Position numbers and translations under genes: made by a program
NCBI GenBank assembly: GCA_943737045.1
Contig: CALSFV010000212.1
Span: 62,001-126,000, forward strand
DNA length: 64,000 nt
DNA from: Parapristionchus giblindavisi
Lineage: Eukaryota; Nematoda; Chromadorea; Rhabditida; Diplogasteridae
Direction: 5' to 3'
The notes under the pieces: generated by a model
Told to the model about the DNA's origin: nothing
Seen by the model: the letters and a program-made list of their open reading frames with translations, nothing else
Database searches by the model: none
Shown here: piece after piece, positions 34,971-44,930 of the stretch
How positions within the stretch are numbered: the stretch's first letter is position 1
Layout of the letters: the number at the start of each line of letters is the position of its first letter

Positions 34971-35128
34971 TTTCTGAACGACGATGCTTTGTGGAACCAT
35001 TTCAGTTTTCACCGATTCGATTGGTTAAGGATGGTCGTATGCAAGAGGACGGAATGCTTGTCACGCTACGACGGAGATTTTGGAATATACTGAACCCAAG
35101 TTGGTTTCAACACACTTTTTATTTTATT
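34971..35128 (+). other. Short exon-like open stretch
   Basis: After the mariner, the frame SERRCFVEPFQFSPIRLVKD and GRMQEDGMLVTLRRRFWNIL has coding-like composition but no splice partner or recognised family. Uncertain. Confidence 0.2.
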
Positions 35129-36204
35129 GTATCGTTAAAACGAAAAAGTGAAAAGTTTGTGGCAAAATTTCATAAGATTTTGAAATCTGGGGTGGTATTC
35201 TTTCGTCGATTTCGGCAATGCCGAATTTTTCGGCGTGCCGAAATATTTCGCGGCATGCCGAAATATTTTAGGAAGTGTTGAGAATGATCACACTTTTTTC
35301 GCAAAAGACACAAGTTTAAGAGGGGCATGAACCACCGACCATTCGCATGTCAACTTATGAATCAGCCACTAGACTATGTTACTTTCTTTCATTCTCTATC
35401 GTTTCTCGTCTTAGTACCTAAAACTATTAGTGTCATTCATTTCGATTTTCTTTCATCATTTCACCCGTTCCTCCCTTCGCTTGTCGGTGGATCTAGATGT
35501 TGAGACAACGCAGCTCGAAGCAAGCACAAATATATAAAATGAAATAACCGCCGCATGAGGAAAATAAATAGCTAAAATGAAAACGACATGCCGAAATTCC
35601 TTTGTTCTCCCTTCATATATTTCGAGATTCCAAAAAAGTGCGCCGAATTTTTCTATTATAAAATAAGAATCATTTCGCCAACATTTCGGCATTCGGAACG
35701 TCGTTCTCATTTTCTGCAGACCGCTCTATCTCATAGCGTGTGTGCGAAATAAATTTCCGAATGCCGAAAAATATTTCGGTGGATGCCGAAATTGAGAAAA
35801 GAATACCACAACTGGGAGAAGACAAAAATTAAAGAATTCGCTGTGATCTCTGTTTTATGAATCTGGTATACGGTAAGATTTTATAAAGTATACCATTCTG
35901 ATTCATACGGTTTCCAAACTGCAAATTCGTTGTAACGAGTCGTGTAAAGATAGATACATCCATGATAATGCTAAGAAAGCACGATCACAACATTTTTACA
36001 GTAAGATTCTACAGTATGATACATTATACCAATTTTGCTCCGCAGCGCTAATTTTTCCACTTTTATCCTAATTAAATGCATTAGGCAAACATAGAAATCT
36101 TGGAAAATACATCACGTACGTGAAAAACGCTAAAAATAGGCACTTTGTCAAGTTTTGCCAAATCTTGTCACAAATGTTTCACTTTTTATCGTTTTGTCGG
36201 TATA
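35129..36204. mobile_element. TIR element family E, complete copy with nested MITE
   Basis: Ends 'tatcgttaaaacgaaaaagt' and 'actttttatcgttttgtcgg' are inverted, followed inward by 'tttgtggcaaaa'/'cttgtcacaaat'. The interior matches 22488-23005 block for block once 35192-35809 is removed. No coding frame is seen. Confidence 0.8.
35192..35809. mobile_element. MITE with TGGTATTCTTT ends and 'tttcggca' subterminal repeats
   Basis: The left end 'gtggtattctttcgtc' and right end 'gagaaaagaataccac' are inverted. Palindromic 'cggcatgccg' and 'aaatatttcgg' repeats crowd the termini. It is nested in family E. Flanks 'atctggg'/'aactggg' suggest a degraded 7-8 bp target duplication, but it is not exact. 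Confidence 0.7.
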
Positions 36205-37036
36205 GCCACGACAAATTTGCTCGACGACGTCAGTGTTTGTTGGGTGGTGGATCTTAAGTGGAAAAGTGTGAGTACTGTAAGAAGTTACCGTAACCATCAT
36301 ACATTTTCACTCCCTGACTTAGTGAGGGTGACCCACTATATATTTGGCTCATTTTGAGGTCACTCGATACGAAATTGTTGTGTAAATACATGGAATACTG
36401 TGAATTGAAGTTATAATTGTAAAAAATGAATGGGAATAATAAATGAAAGCACGAGATAGAATAAATACAAGAAAGAAGCGAGAGAATGAGAGAAAGAAAG
36501 AGCAACGTCAAAGATATTACGGTAATTGTATTTGTTGTATCATTTGAGCGTACGTATCATTTAAATTATGTGATTTCGATAGACGTTAAATGGATACATT
36601 TTCAGTGTTCGCCCCTGATCCTCGACTCAATTAAAGTTGACTCGAAAAAAATTACGTCATTTAATTAAGTTTTCATTGCGAAAACTGGGTTCTCACCGAG
36701 AGTGACGTTACGGTGAGGATCCAGTTTACTCCCTCAATTCCGAATATTTTTTGATTTCCTTTTTGTGGCAGGTGAGATACTCGATAAAGAATAGGGGCGA
36801 CACAAAGAAATGACGCTGAAAGGTTCATGCCGATTGCATAGCTTCGATTAGTGTCAATGTTATCAATGGAGCGCACATGTGATTGCTCGTTCTGACTATA
36901 TTTCTTTGGACCCAGTTTGCTCACTCAATTCTGAATATTTTTTGATTTCCTTTTTTTTTGCTGTCGAGGAGCTAGATAAAGAATAGGGGCTGCGCAGTAA
37001 CAGCTTATTACTCTAAGTTTAAATAGTCCTCCTATC
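36205..37036. other. No gene seen
   Basis: A duplicated short block is visible: 'tttactccctcaattccgaatattttttgatttcctttt' type sequence near 36725 recurs near 36915. No exon or RNA gene is supported. Confidence 0.4.
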
Positions 37037-37038
37037 TA

Positions 37039-38489
37039 CAGTAGCGGTCAAAAGTATTCGCCCAAAACTTTGCAATGTCATAACTTTTGACTCAGATGAG
37101 CAATCGGACTCATCTTTTGGCAGAATACTATAGTACTAGTGGGCATCATATCCTAGTCCCGTTGTTAGGATTCGTCGTCGTATTATTGTTTAGCGATCCT
37201 GGAACCCCTCTGTACTTACTCAACGATAATTATTTCCCCAGCTGGATTTTTCTGAGACTTGTTTTTAACAGTGTATGAACAACATTTACTGAGGAGTTGG
37301 ATCCGCTATGCGATCCATTTGAGCTAATTCATTCCTCTGAGAAAATCAAAATTTCCGACACCCCTGAATTTAGGAAAAAATGTCATAACTTTGTGTTCAG
37401 TGAAGATATAATCTCCAAAAGTGGCAGAGGTAATAGCCCATGTGTGACACAAAACTTGGTCGAGTATGAGCCCGATCGGTTGAATTTTGAGAAATTTCGA
37501 AAATTATTTTTTCTCATTTTTCGAGGTACAGGAAGTACCTGGTCGGATTAATTTCGAGTCAGTTCAACAGCAAGATGTCTTCTATATATAATAGATAACA
37601 GTTTGCTAGTGTTTTACGAAATTTCGAGTTCTTCGTGTGAAGTTATAATTGTTGGAAGAGGCTGAAAATTTGTTAGGGCACGATCTTTTAAAACCACCTA
37701 AAAAAATAAAATGAATTTTTGTGGGACTAAAAGAGCATCGATAGCTATTACATTATAGCGGTAATCTTCTGTCTTCACGATAATTGTCATGGCAAGGTTT
37801 CACCCTAATCGGACAAATTATGAGCATTTCGAAAAAATCGAGAGAAAAATTCTAACAATTTTCGACCTCCTTTCTCCATTTGTAACTTCACTCGAAGAAC
37901 TCGAAATTTCGTGAAACACTAGCAAACTGTTATCTACTATATATAGAAGACATCTTGCTGTTGAACTGAATCAAAATTAATCCGACCAGGTACTTCCTGT
38001 ACCTCGAAAAATGAGAAAAAATAATTTTCGAAATTTCTCAAAATTCAACCGATCGGGCTCATACTCGACCAAGTTTTGTGTCACACATGGGCTATTACCT
38101 CTGCCACTTTTGGAGATTATATCTTCACTGAACACAAAGTTATGACATTTTTTCCTAAATTCAGGGGTGTCGGAAATTTTGATTTTCTCAGAGGAATGAA
38201 TTAGCTCAAATGGATCGCATAGCGGATCCTACTCCTCAGTAAATGTTGTTCATACAGTGTTAAAAACAAGTCTCAGAAAAATCCAGCTGAGGAAATAATT
38301 ATCGCTGAGTAAGTACAGAGGGGTTCCAGGATCGCTACACAATAATACGACGACGAATCCAAACAACGGGACTAGGATATGATGCCCACTAGTAATATAG
38401 TATTCTTCCAAAAGATGAGTCCGATTGCTCATCTGAGTCAAAAGTTATGACATTGCAAAGTTTTGGGCGAATACTTTTGACCGCTACTG
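37039..38489. mobile_element. Foldback element with Tc1-like CAGTAGCGGTC ends
   Basis: Arms of about 580 bp (37039-37620 and 37905-38489) are reverse complements with few differences. The termini read CAGTAGCGGTCAAAAGTATT and its inverse, and TA flanks both ends (37037-38 and 38490-91). CAGT ends at TA sites are typical of Tc1-like transposons. The 280 bp centre has no transposase, so it is non-autonomous. Confidence 0.88.
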
Positions 38490-38491
38490 TA

Positions 38492-39492
38492 TATAAGGAC
38501 TTAGAAAAAAAGTTCAATTTAAAAAAAAAGTTTTTTTAAGACCAAGTTTTCTGTACGAATCAGATCATTTGGAGTCTAACAATGATGATCAAATAATATG
38601 TCTTTTTTTTTATAACGTGAACTTGTGGGATGATCTTTCTTCCGTGGTCTTTGATCTTTGCCTTCATTATCTCTTTCTATCATACATCAATTGGAATAAT
38701 TTGTTCTATTATTTATTTCTTATTCATTTAAACACATTTATCAAGTATAATAATAAATGTCATACAATTTATTCAATCAATCGTTTCTATGAACATGCCG
38801 AGTCACTGTAGAATGTAAGGGGGTTTTTTGGATTCTTTTTGGATTCTTAAAGAATCTTGCAAGGATTTCTTCAAGATCCGATTCCTCGGCATCTACGCAG
38901 TCATCAGTGTGTTCATTAGCCATCGATTGTCCATCGGAATAACCCAGATCACTTCCGTCGAATTCATCAGTTGATTGATCATCGACGCTCGAATGCAGGC
39001 GTTGAAATCCTTAAAAATATGATTTATTTCTCACAGTATTCTAATTGTAACATTGGTTTCCCCAATGAAATTTTGATATAGGTATCGATATAATTACAGT
39101 AGTACTACCGTAATTATAGTACTACCTAGCAGTTACAGTACTACCTAGCAGTGGCCTAGCAGTGATCACCCGCAGGACTTCGTGTGCCTTGAATAACGGG
39201 TTGTACCTTTACCTTTACCTTTTAGTAATACCGTAACCTTTCGTAGCCATGGGACAATTTGAAACGCAGAAGGCCCTCCACATTCACGGTGTCAACTGAT
39301 TTGTGCTCTAATTGTATTTCAGTTTTTTGAGTCGTTCTCATATCTGCTCTTACACCATATCAGTGATCTTTGATCTTTCTCTTATCAAACTATATCAGCT
39401 CAATCCTGATAAGTTAGTAGTTTGTTTGTTCATACTTTTCATGTTGTGATCAATAAAATTTATAATATGAATTTTAATAGAATTACGAATGC
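38492..39492. other. Repeat-rich, no gene seen
   Basis: 39085-39220 has 'cagtactacctagcag' repeats and the block 'aggacttcgtgtgccttgaa'. That block recurs inverted at 59335-59370 and partly at 33455, showing a dispersed repeat. The open frame at 38569 is AT-rich and unconvincing. Confidence 0.4.
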
Positions 39493-39868
39493 TTAAAGAA
39501 GGGGACCCACGAGTTTTTTCGTGACTAAACTGGCCAGGCAGAACTGTAGATCACATCTCCCTGTATACAAAAACAATTTTCTCTAAAATTTTAGGTGCAC
39601 AGGATGTCGTATTCCGAGCATAAAGTTCATCGATCCCCCAGGAAAAGGCGCGAGTTTTTGAATTTGAATGATACATACAAAGAAAATTGCAAACGTGAAT
39701 CGAACCCACGTAGCGCGGTTACTCGCGCTAACCACTAACCACTGAGCTACACGCTCTATGCACCCATTCACTCATATCTAATAGAAAACATAATGCCACT
39801 TCCTATGCCCAATGTTCTTCTTGTCAATAGTGCACTCAAAAAAAAAATCTCGTGGGTCCCCTTCTTTA
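39493..39868. mobile_element. TIR element carrying a tRNA-like sequence
   Basis: 'ttaaagaaggggacccacgag' and 'ctcgtgggtccccttcttta' are inverted ends. Inside, on the minus strand, lies a tRNA-like segment. A diverged relative without visible tRNA is at 10388-10675. Confidence 0.75.
39686..39763 (-). tRNA. tRNA-like sequence / pseudo-tRNA
   Basis: The minus strand reads 'gtgtagctcagtggttag' (A-box), an arm with stem agcgc/gcgct around an 8-base loop containing 'agtaac', and 'acgtgggttcgattcacgt' (B-box arm, stem acgtg/cacgt). The D loop carries a duplicated 'tggttag', and loop sizes are off by one or two, so the anticodon is ambiguous. Probably a tRNA-derived repeat rather than a working tRNA. 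Confidence 0.45.
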
Positions 39869-40010
39869 AATCATCTTAGAAAATCGACATATGTGAGGTA
39901 TCGATAAAAAATGAATTTTCCTGTTTTATGTATGATAATTACAGGCTCCATGAGTGAAGTACACTGGTACTTGGAAATTCTTTCTAATTGAAAATTCGCT
40001 TCAGGGGGTA

Positions 40011-41122
40011 ACACAACGGTTTGGCGCCTTTTCCTAAAATGTTTATTTCGAATCCAATCGATGCGTGAGTGGGCGCAATGCACTCCTTGGGTAATTCTAA
40101 GAAACTATTGTCTAGGTGAGTTTTTCGATCAACGGTCAACGAAGGCTGGAATTGGGAATTTTCGAAAAAAATTTCACGTTTAATTAATTTTCACTATTTC
40201 ACTATAACAAGCCTACAACTTTTTATTTGCTCAATCGCTTCTGCATATCATAACACATCTTCAGTTTGAAAATCATATTTTTTTTAAAATACGTATAATA
40301 CGAAAAAATCGTTTTTATAACGAAAATCGTAATTATGGTGTGCACCTACAGTAATCCATAATCGGTTAATTTGGAAATTTGGTAGTTTTAAACATATTTC
40401 ACCGCTGTTCTTGACATGACTGAGGTATACGACTACTCCTCGTCTTCGGAGTGCACCTATTCCCAGGTGCTGATTTCGCTGGAAATTGACATTTTTCGTA
40501 AATTGATCACTATTTCGTTGTTTGTTATCCATAATCGATAAAAATTGGATCACTATACCAAAGTATCATCTATACAAACATACTAAAAAATGAAGAGAAA
40601 TGGTTGACTTTGAAGAAAGTTATTGCTGAAAAACCAAAATATCATAAAATATTGACCAGCACTGAACCATGCAGGTGCACTCCGAAGACGTGTAGTAGTT
40701 ATATACCTCAGTCATGTCAAGAACAGCGGTGAAATATGTTTAAAACTACCAAATTTCCAAATTAACCGATTATGGATTACTGTAGGTGCACACCATAATT
40801 ACGATTTTCGTTATAAAAACGATTTTTTCGTATTATACGTATTTTAAAAAAATTATGATTTTCAAACTGAAAATGTGTTATGATATGCAGAAGCGATTGA
40901 CCAAATAAAAAGTTGTAGGCTTGTTATAGTGAAATAGTGAAAATTAAGTAAATGTGAAATTTTTTTCGAAAATTCCCAATTCCAGCCTTCGTTGACCGTT
41001 GATCGAAAAACTCACCTAGACAATAGTTTCTTAGAATTACCCAAGGAGTGCATTGCGCCCACTCCCGCATCCATTGGATTCGAAATAAACTTTTTAAGAA
41101 AAGGCGCCAAACCGTTGTGTGA
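40011..41122. mobile_element. Foldback element, arms about 450 bp
   Basis: 40011-40458 is the reverse complement of 40670-41122 ('acacaacggtttggcgcc' versus 'ggcgccaaaccgttgtgt', 'tcaacggtcaacgaaggctg' versus its inverse). The 210 bp centre is AT-rich. No transposase is seen. Confidence 0.85.
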
Positions 41123-41408
41123 TCTGAAAATTTTAGCAAATTTACTTTTTTAAATGCTCCATTTTTTTGCCCCTCCCCCACCCCGATTTTCTTTTCTAGC
41201 GGCAATGCAAGCTCACGTATGCCAACTGAACTGACGCGCATGTATCGTAGAATTAGTTTATCATCGGTTAAAAGCGAAAAAAATACAATGGAAGCGAAAA
41301 ATGACGATTTTTCGAAAGTGACCCACTATATTTTTGAAAAGTGACCCACTATATAAAAATAAAACGGTGAGGTGGTCGAAAATGTATGGTAACCATCGTT
41401 CAACACCG

Positions 41409-41660
41409 TTATGCGGTGTTACATTTGTGAGACGTTGACTATCAACTTAAAGTTTGGAGATAATTACAATTAGTCACGAGTGGAATTCCTAGGTCATAAA
41501 ATTACTGTAAAAAGTTACGGAAGTCAACAATTATTGATCGATAGTTACGGTAACTTCCTACCCTATCCCACTTGACCTTCAGGGATTTCCACTCGAGACT
41601 CAATACACAAAATTTAATTTGACGGGCAAATCAAGGTCTCGCAAATGTAACACCGCATTA
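41409..41660. mobile_element. MITE with TGCGGTGTTACATTTG ends
   Basis: 'tgcggtgttacatttgtgag' and 'ctcgcaaatgtaacaccgca' are inverted ends about 250 bp apart, flanked by TTA on each side. A 3-bp TTA duplication would fit PIF/Harbinger-type elements, but the termini are not diagnostic. Confidence 0.7.
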
Positions 41661-42590
41661 ATTTCTACAGTAATCCAATGCCACCTCGGGATTTTCCATT
41701 TGTGTTGTAGGCGTTGTCAAGATTCATAGATTTATCTCTCACACATCTTTCTTTTATAAATATTTTGTTTATTCCAGGTTGTCTAATGATTTTCTGTTAT
41801 CTTGTTTGTTCAATTGATCATATTATGGAGGCATCTCAATTATATATGGTACGTGCAATAACATTTAATCTCTTAAACTTTTCAGTTTATTTATTTTAAT
41901 ACACTGTTACTGATTGATTGATGGGTGGATAATGAGTATTGAAGTATTTGTTGAATAAAAAGAAGGCGAGTTTTTTATAAAACAGTCACAAACCGGACGG
42001 TTGGCCGTTTATCCCGGTAAATTGTGAATTAGCTTTTTTTTCTAATTGTAATTCTTTATTTTCAGAGTATATTACAAGAAATATTGCAGTTAATTACTAT
42101 TGATCGTCGTTTGAAGTTATTCTTGGATCGTTGTTTTGTTTGTTTTTGCACACTTTGATGTGTTTTGGAGATAAATTCTATTGTCCAAGCCACTTGCATC
42201 GTGATTGCATATTATTGACTGTGTAAATAATTGTGAATATATTCCAATATTCCCGTAAAAAGGCTGCAAAAGATGCATCGGGCGGGGACCGTGCAAAAAT
42301 AGTGATACATTGAATGTATAAATATGTATACATTTTTCTCTGTGTGTATCAGAAATTGCAAAGCTCTTCTTTGAAATTTAAAAATTATTTTAAAAATCGA
42401 CAAAAACTCTTTCAAAATCATTTTTTTGCAGACTAATTTGCACATGATATGTGAATGCATTAACCTTTTTCAATTTACATACGATGTTATGGTGCTGATA
42501 AAGATGTAAAAGGTGTGAATTTTATTGTCAATGTTTAAAATTAATTATTAAATTTCAAAGAAAAGCTTGCAGTTTCTGATACCCCCAACA
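41661..42590. other. AT-rich, no gene seen
   Basis: Open frames at 41714 and 42212 are short and AT-driven. No splice-consistent exons were found. Confidence 0.4.
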
Positions 42591-42639
42591 TCTCATCCAT
42601 ATATGAAGTGCACCTCCAGTGAAAATTTGGACCTGACAT

Positions 42640-43105
42640 CATTATTGAAAATGGCCGTAGTTTCATGATGGCCCGAGATCAAACACTAGTTGTCATTATA
42701 TCAACTGTGAGCCAACATTTATTTTTCTACGTACCGTAACCCGAAATACCGTAATCGCACCGGGATTTACCTCGAATTTCGCTACAATATTAGGGTAGGG
42801 TAGCTAGATTACGGTATTTCGGGTTACCGTATCCCGAAAGATAAAACTTGGCTCACTATTGATATAATGGCAACTAGTGTTTGGTCTTGTAGCATCATGA
42901 TTGATCGACATCGGCCATTTTCAACCATGAGTCGAATGAAAAACTATGGTGGTCATGGGTCGAATGAAAAAAATCAGTTAGCGATTCCTGACAGTTACGG
43001 TAGCCGTACAATCCTACTGATAATAATGATACAAATTTTGTTACCATAGGGCATATCCTAACCGTTTTATGATTCGTTAGCGAATTTTCCACCCCCCCCC
43101 CCCCC
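42640..43105. mobile_element. Family X element copy with core hairpin and poly-C end
   Basis: The core hairpin 42695-42880 ('ttgtcattatatcaactgtg' to 'ctattgatataatggcaac') is followed by the characteristic right flank: 'tttggtctt', 'catcatga', 'cattttcaacca', 'gcgattcctgacagttacgg', 'aaccgttttatgattcgtta' and a C14 run. The same order is found at 24915-25310, 50590-50890 and 54620-55028. Confidence 0.7.
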
Positions 43106-43596
43106 ACGCATTTTATAAAGACAATAATTATGTTAAATATGAGGCCGTTTGCATAAGAGTCGACTATAATAAAATATATATATATATTGTGCGTATGACA
43201 TGTACTTGCATAACAAAAAGACATTATAGAGTAAAGAGAGTATGTGGCTTCGTTCTATTTAACACCCTCGGAACGAAATATTTTCAATTTCAAATTTCGT
43301 ACAACTCGATAGTTTTTTTACCTTTTTTAGTACTTTTATGTGATTATTTTGTTTTGTTTTTGTTTCTATATCAATCTTTCGTACTCTGCCGACATTTCTG
43401 CGAGTGGTTCAACGCTCGTTCATCAATTCCTTGGCCAATACACTCTGTAACAAAATTACGTTCATTTTCGCCCGAATTTATCATTGTTTTCCATGATTTA
43501 TATCTAATTATTTCGTGTTTCAGCTTTACTAACGTCGTTAGCAACGGTTGTAACATAAGAAGAGCCGGCGGAGAGCGCTTCTAACACCCTCTACAG

Positions 43597-43963
43597 TAGG
43601 GTTGGCAATAACGCACACGCATTGCGGGCCCGCAATGCTCTGTGAAATCATTGCGGGCCCGCAACCTCGAAAGGAGAGGAGGGGAAGTGATTGCGGGCCC
43701 GCAATAGCATTGCGGGCCCGCAACGACTACTTTATTCCTACCCTCTACTTTTTGTGATCGGTCGTTCTTCTATGTTCTCTTCACTTTCCTTCGTTCTCTC
43801 GTTGCGGGCACGCAATGTTATTGCGGGCCCGCAATCGCTCCCCCTCCCCTCTCTCCAAGTTTGCGGGCCCGCAATGATTTTTCACCGCACTGCGGGCCCG
43901 CAATCATTAGCAATAAAAAGACAAATCTATTGCGGGCCCGCAACCCCCGAATAGCCAACTCTA
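43597..43963. mobile_element. hAT-type element with nine GC palindromes, TSD ctctacag
   Basis: Ends TAGGGTTGGC and GCCAACTCTA are inverted (one mismatch), and ctctacag flanks both (43589-43596, 43964-43971). Inside, the perfect 14-bp palindrome TTGCGGGCCCGCAA starts at 43622, 43651, 43691, 43710, 43821, 43861 and 43930, with one-base variants at 43802 and 43890. hAT transposases bind short subterminal repeats, so these could be binding sites. No transposase gene is present. Confidence 0.9.
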
Positions 43964-44104
43964 CTCTACAGGCACATTAAAGCCGCGGTTGTTCTTAATT
44001 TTCCTTTGTCCATTCTCTTGTTTCGATTATACCGCGATTAAACTTCATATTACTATAATTACACTTATAATGGTATTGTTATCAATTTAAATAACTATTT
44101 ATAG

Positions 44105-44900
44105 AGTGAGGCCTTCCGAAATCCATTTCTCCCTCGTGAACAAAGCGTTCGTAAAGTGTCCTCTGGTCGTTTACATAGACTACAACGGATGTATTTTTGA
44201 CATACTGTGTGCACCAGGGCTGTTCGGAAAAAATATTTTAGGAAAATCGGAAAATCGGAAATTTCCGAAAATATTTTCGGAAAATTCGGAAAAATTTCGG
44301 AAAATTTTTTTATAGTTGTTATTGTTCTGCAAGTACTAAAAGCGATATTATCAACAAGTTTATTTTGAAACTCAAAATATAATAATATAACAGCATCGGT
44401 GGTGAACTGTTGAGTTCGTATTATCGGGTGTTAATTTTGAGAATGAGCGACTGCTCAATATTTTCATGGCCGAGAGAGATTGAGCGAAATAATTTTCTTA
44501 GCAGAACTAAACATCCTCTACCTCCACAGGCACATCGAATAGGGGAGAAAACACAGCTGGTTTTATAACACCATTAGGTCAAGGGGTGTGATTCTGGCTG
44601 GGGAAGAGCTGTCACCTATCAGGATTGATGGTAATTTCGACTACAGTATACTTTGGTCAGCATACATACAAAAAGTGTAATAAAAAAATTGAGAAAAATA
44701 ATTTATTCAATTTAATTTAGTCACTAAAAATTTTCCGAAAATATTTCGGAAAATCGGAAAATCAAAATTTTCCGAAAAAGGTCGGAAAATCGGAAAATTC
44801 GGAAAAACGGAAATCCCAGCCCTGGTGTGCACCTACGATCACGCTTTCTGGTCCGGTATCGCTCAACATCCGTTCAATCATCGTGGAAAGAACCGAGATG
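44105..44900 (+). pseudogene. Unrecognised coding exon split by a hAT element
   Basis: After acceptor 'tttatag', the frame reads RPSEIHFSLVNKAFVKCPLV and on to IDYNGCIFDILC. It resumes after the element with PTITLSGPVSLNIRSIIVER, ending at a donor (atg|gtgatt) at 44900. Removing the element and one target copy keeps the frame. The last 40 bp resemble the exon at 56235-56327 in the same reading frame (SIIVER versus SIIVSR) and at the same distance from the donor, supporting real coding origin. The family is unknown; the strand-rich, hydrophobic alternation suggests a beta-sheet protein. Confidence 0.45.
44215..44824. mobile_element. hAT-type MITE, TSD gtgtgcac
   Basis: Ends CAGGGCTGTTCGG and CCCAGCCCTG are inverted; gtgtgcac is at 44207-44214 and 44825-44832. 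Subterminal 'cggaaaatcggaaa' repeats fill about 80 bp at each end in opposite orientation. The middle (44300-44690) has no transposase. Same end type as 15254-15731. Confidence 0.92.
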
Positions 44901-44930
44901 GTGATTAAGGCTTGATTTGCTTGTTTTCAG

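Noticed and set aside
37087..37551. Open frames in the 37-38.4 kb palindrome as genes
   Set aside because: The same frames recur mirrored in the other arm of a non-autonomous foldback element and show no domain.
43622..43943. CRISPR-like array of palindromic repeats
   Set aside because: Spacing is irregular, the host is eukaryotic, and the unit has transposon TIRs with an 8-bp duplication.
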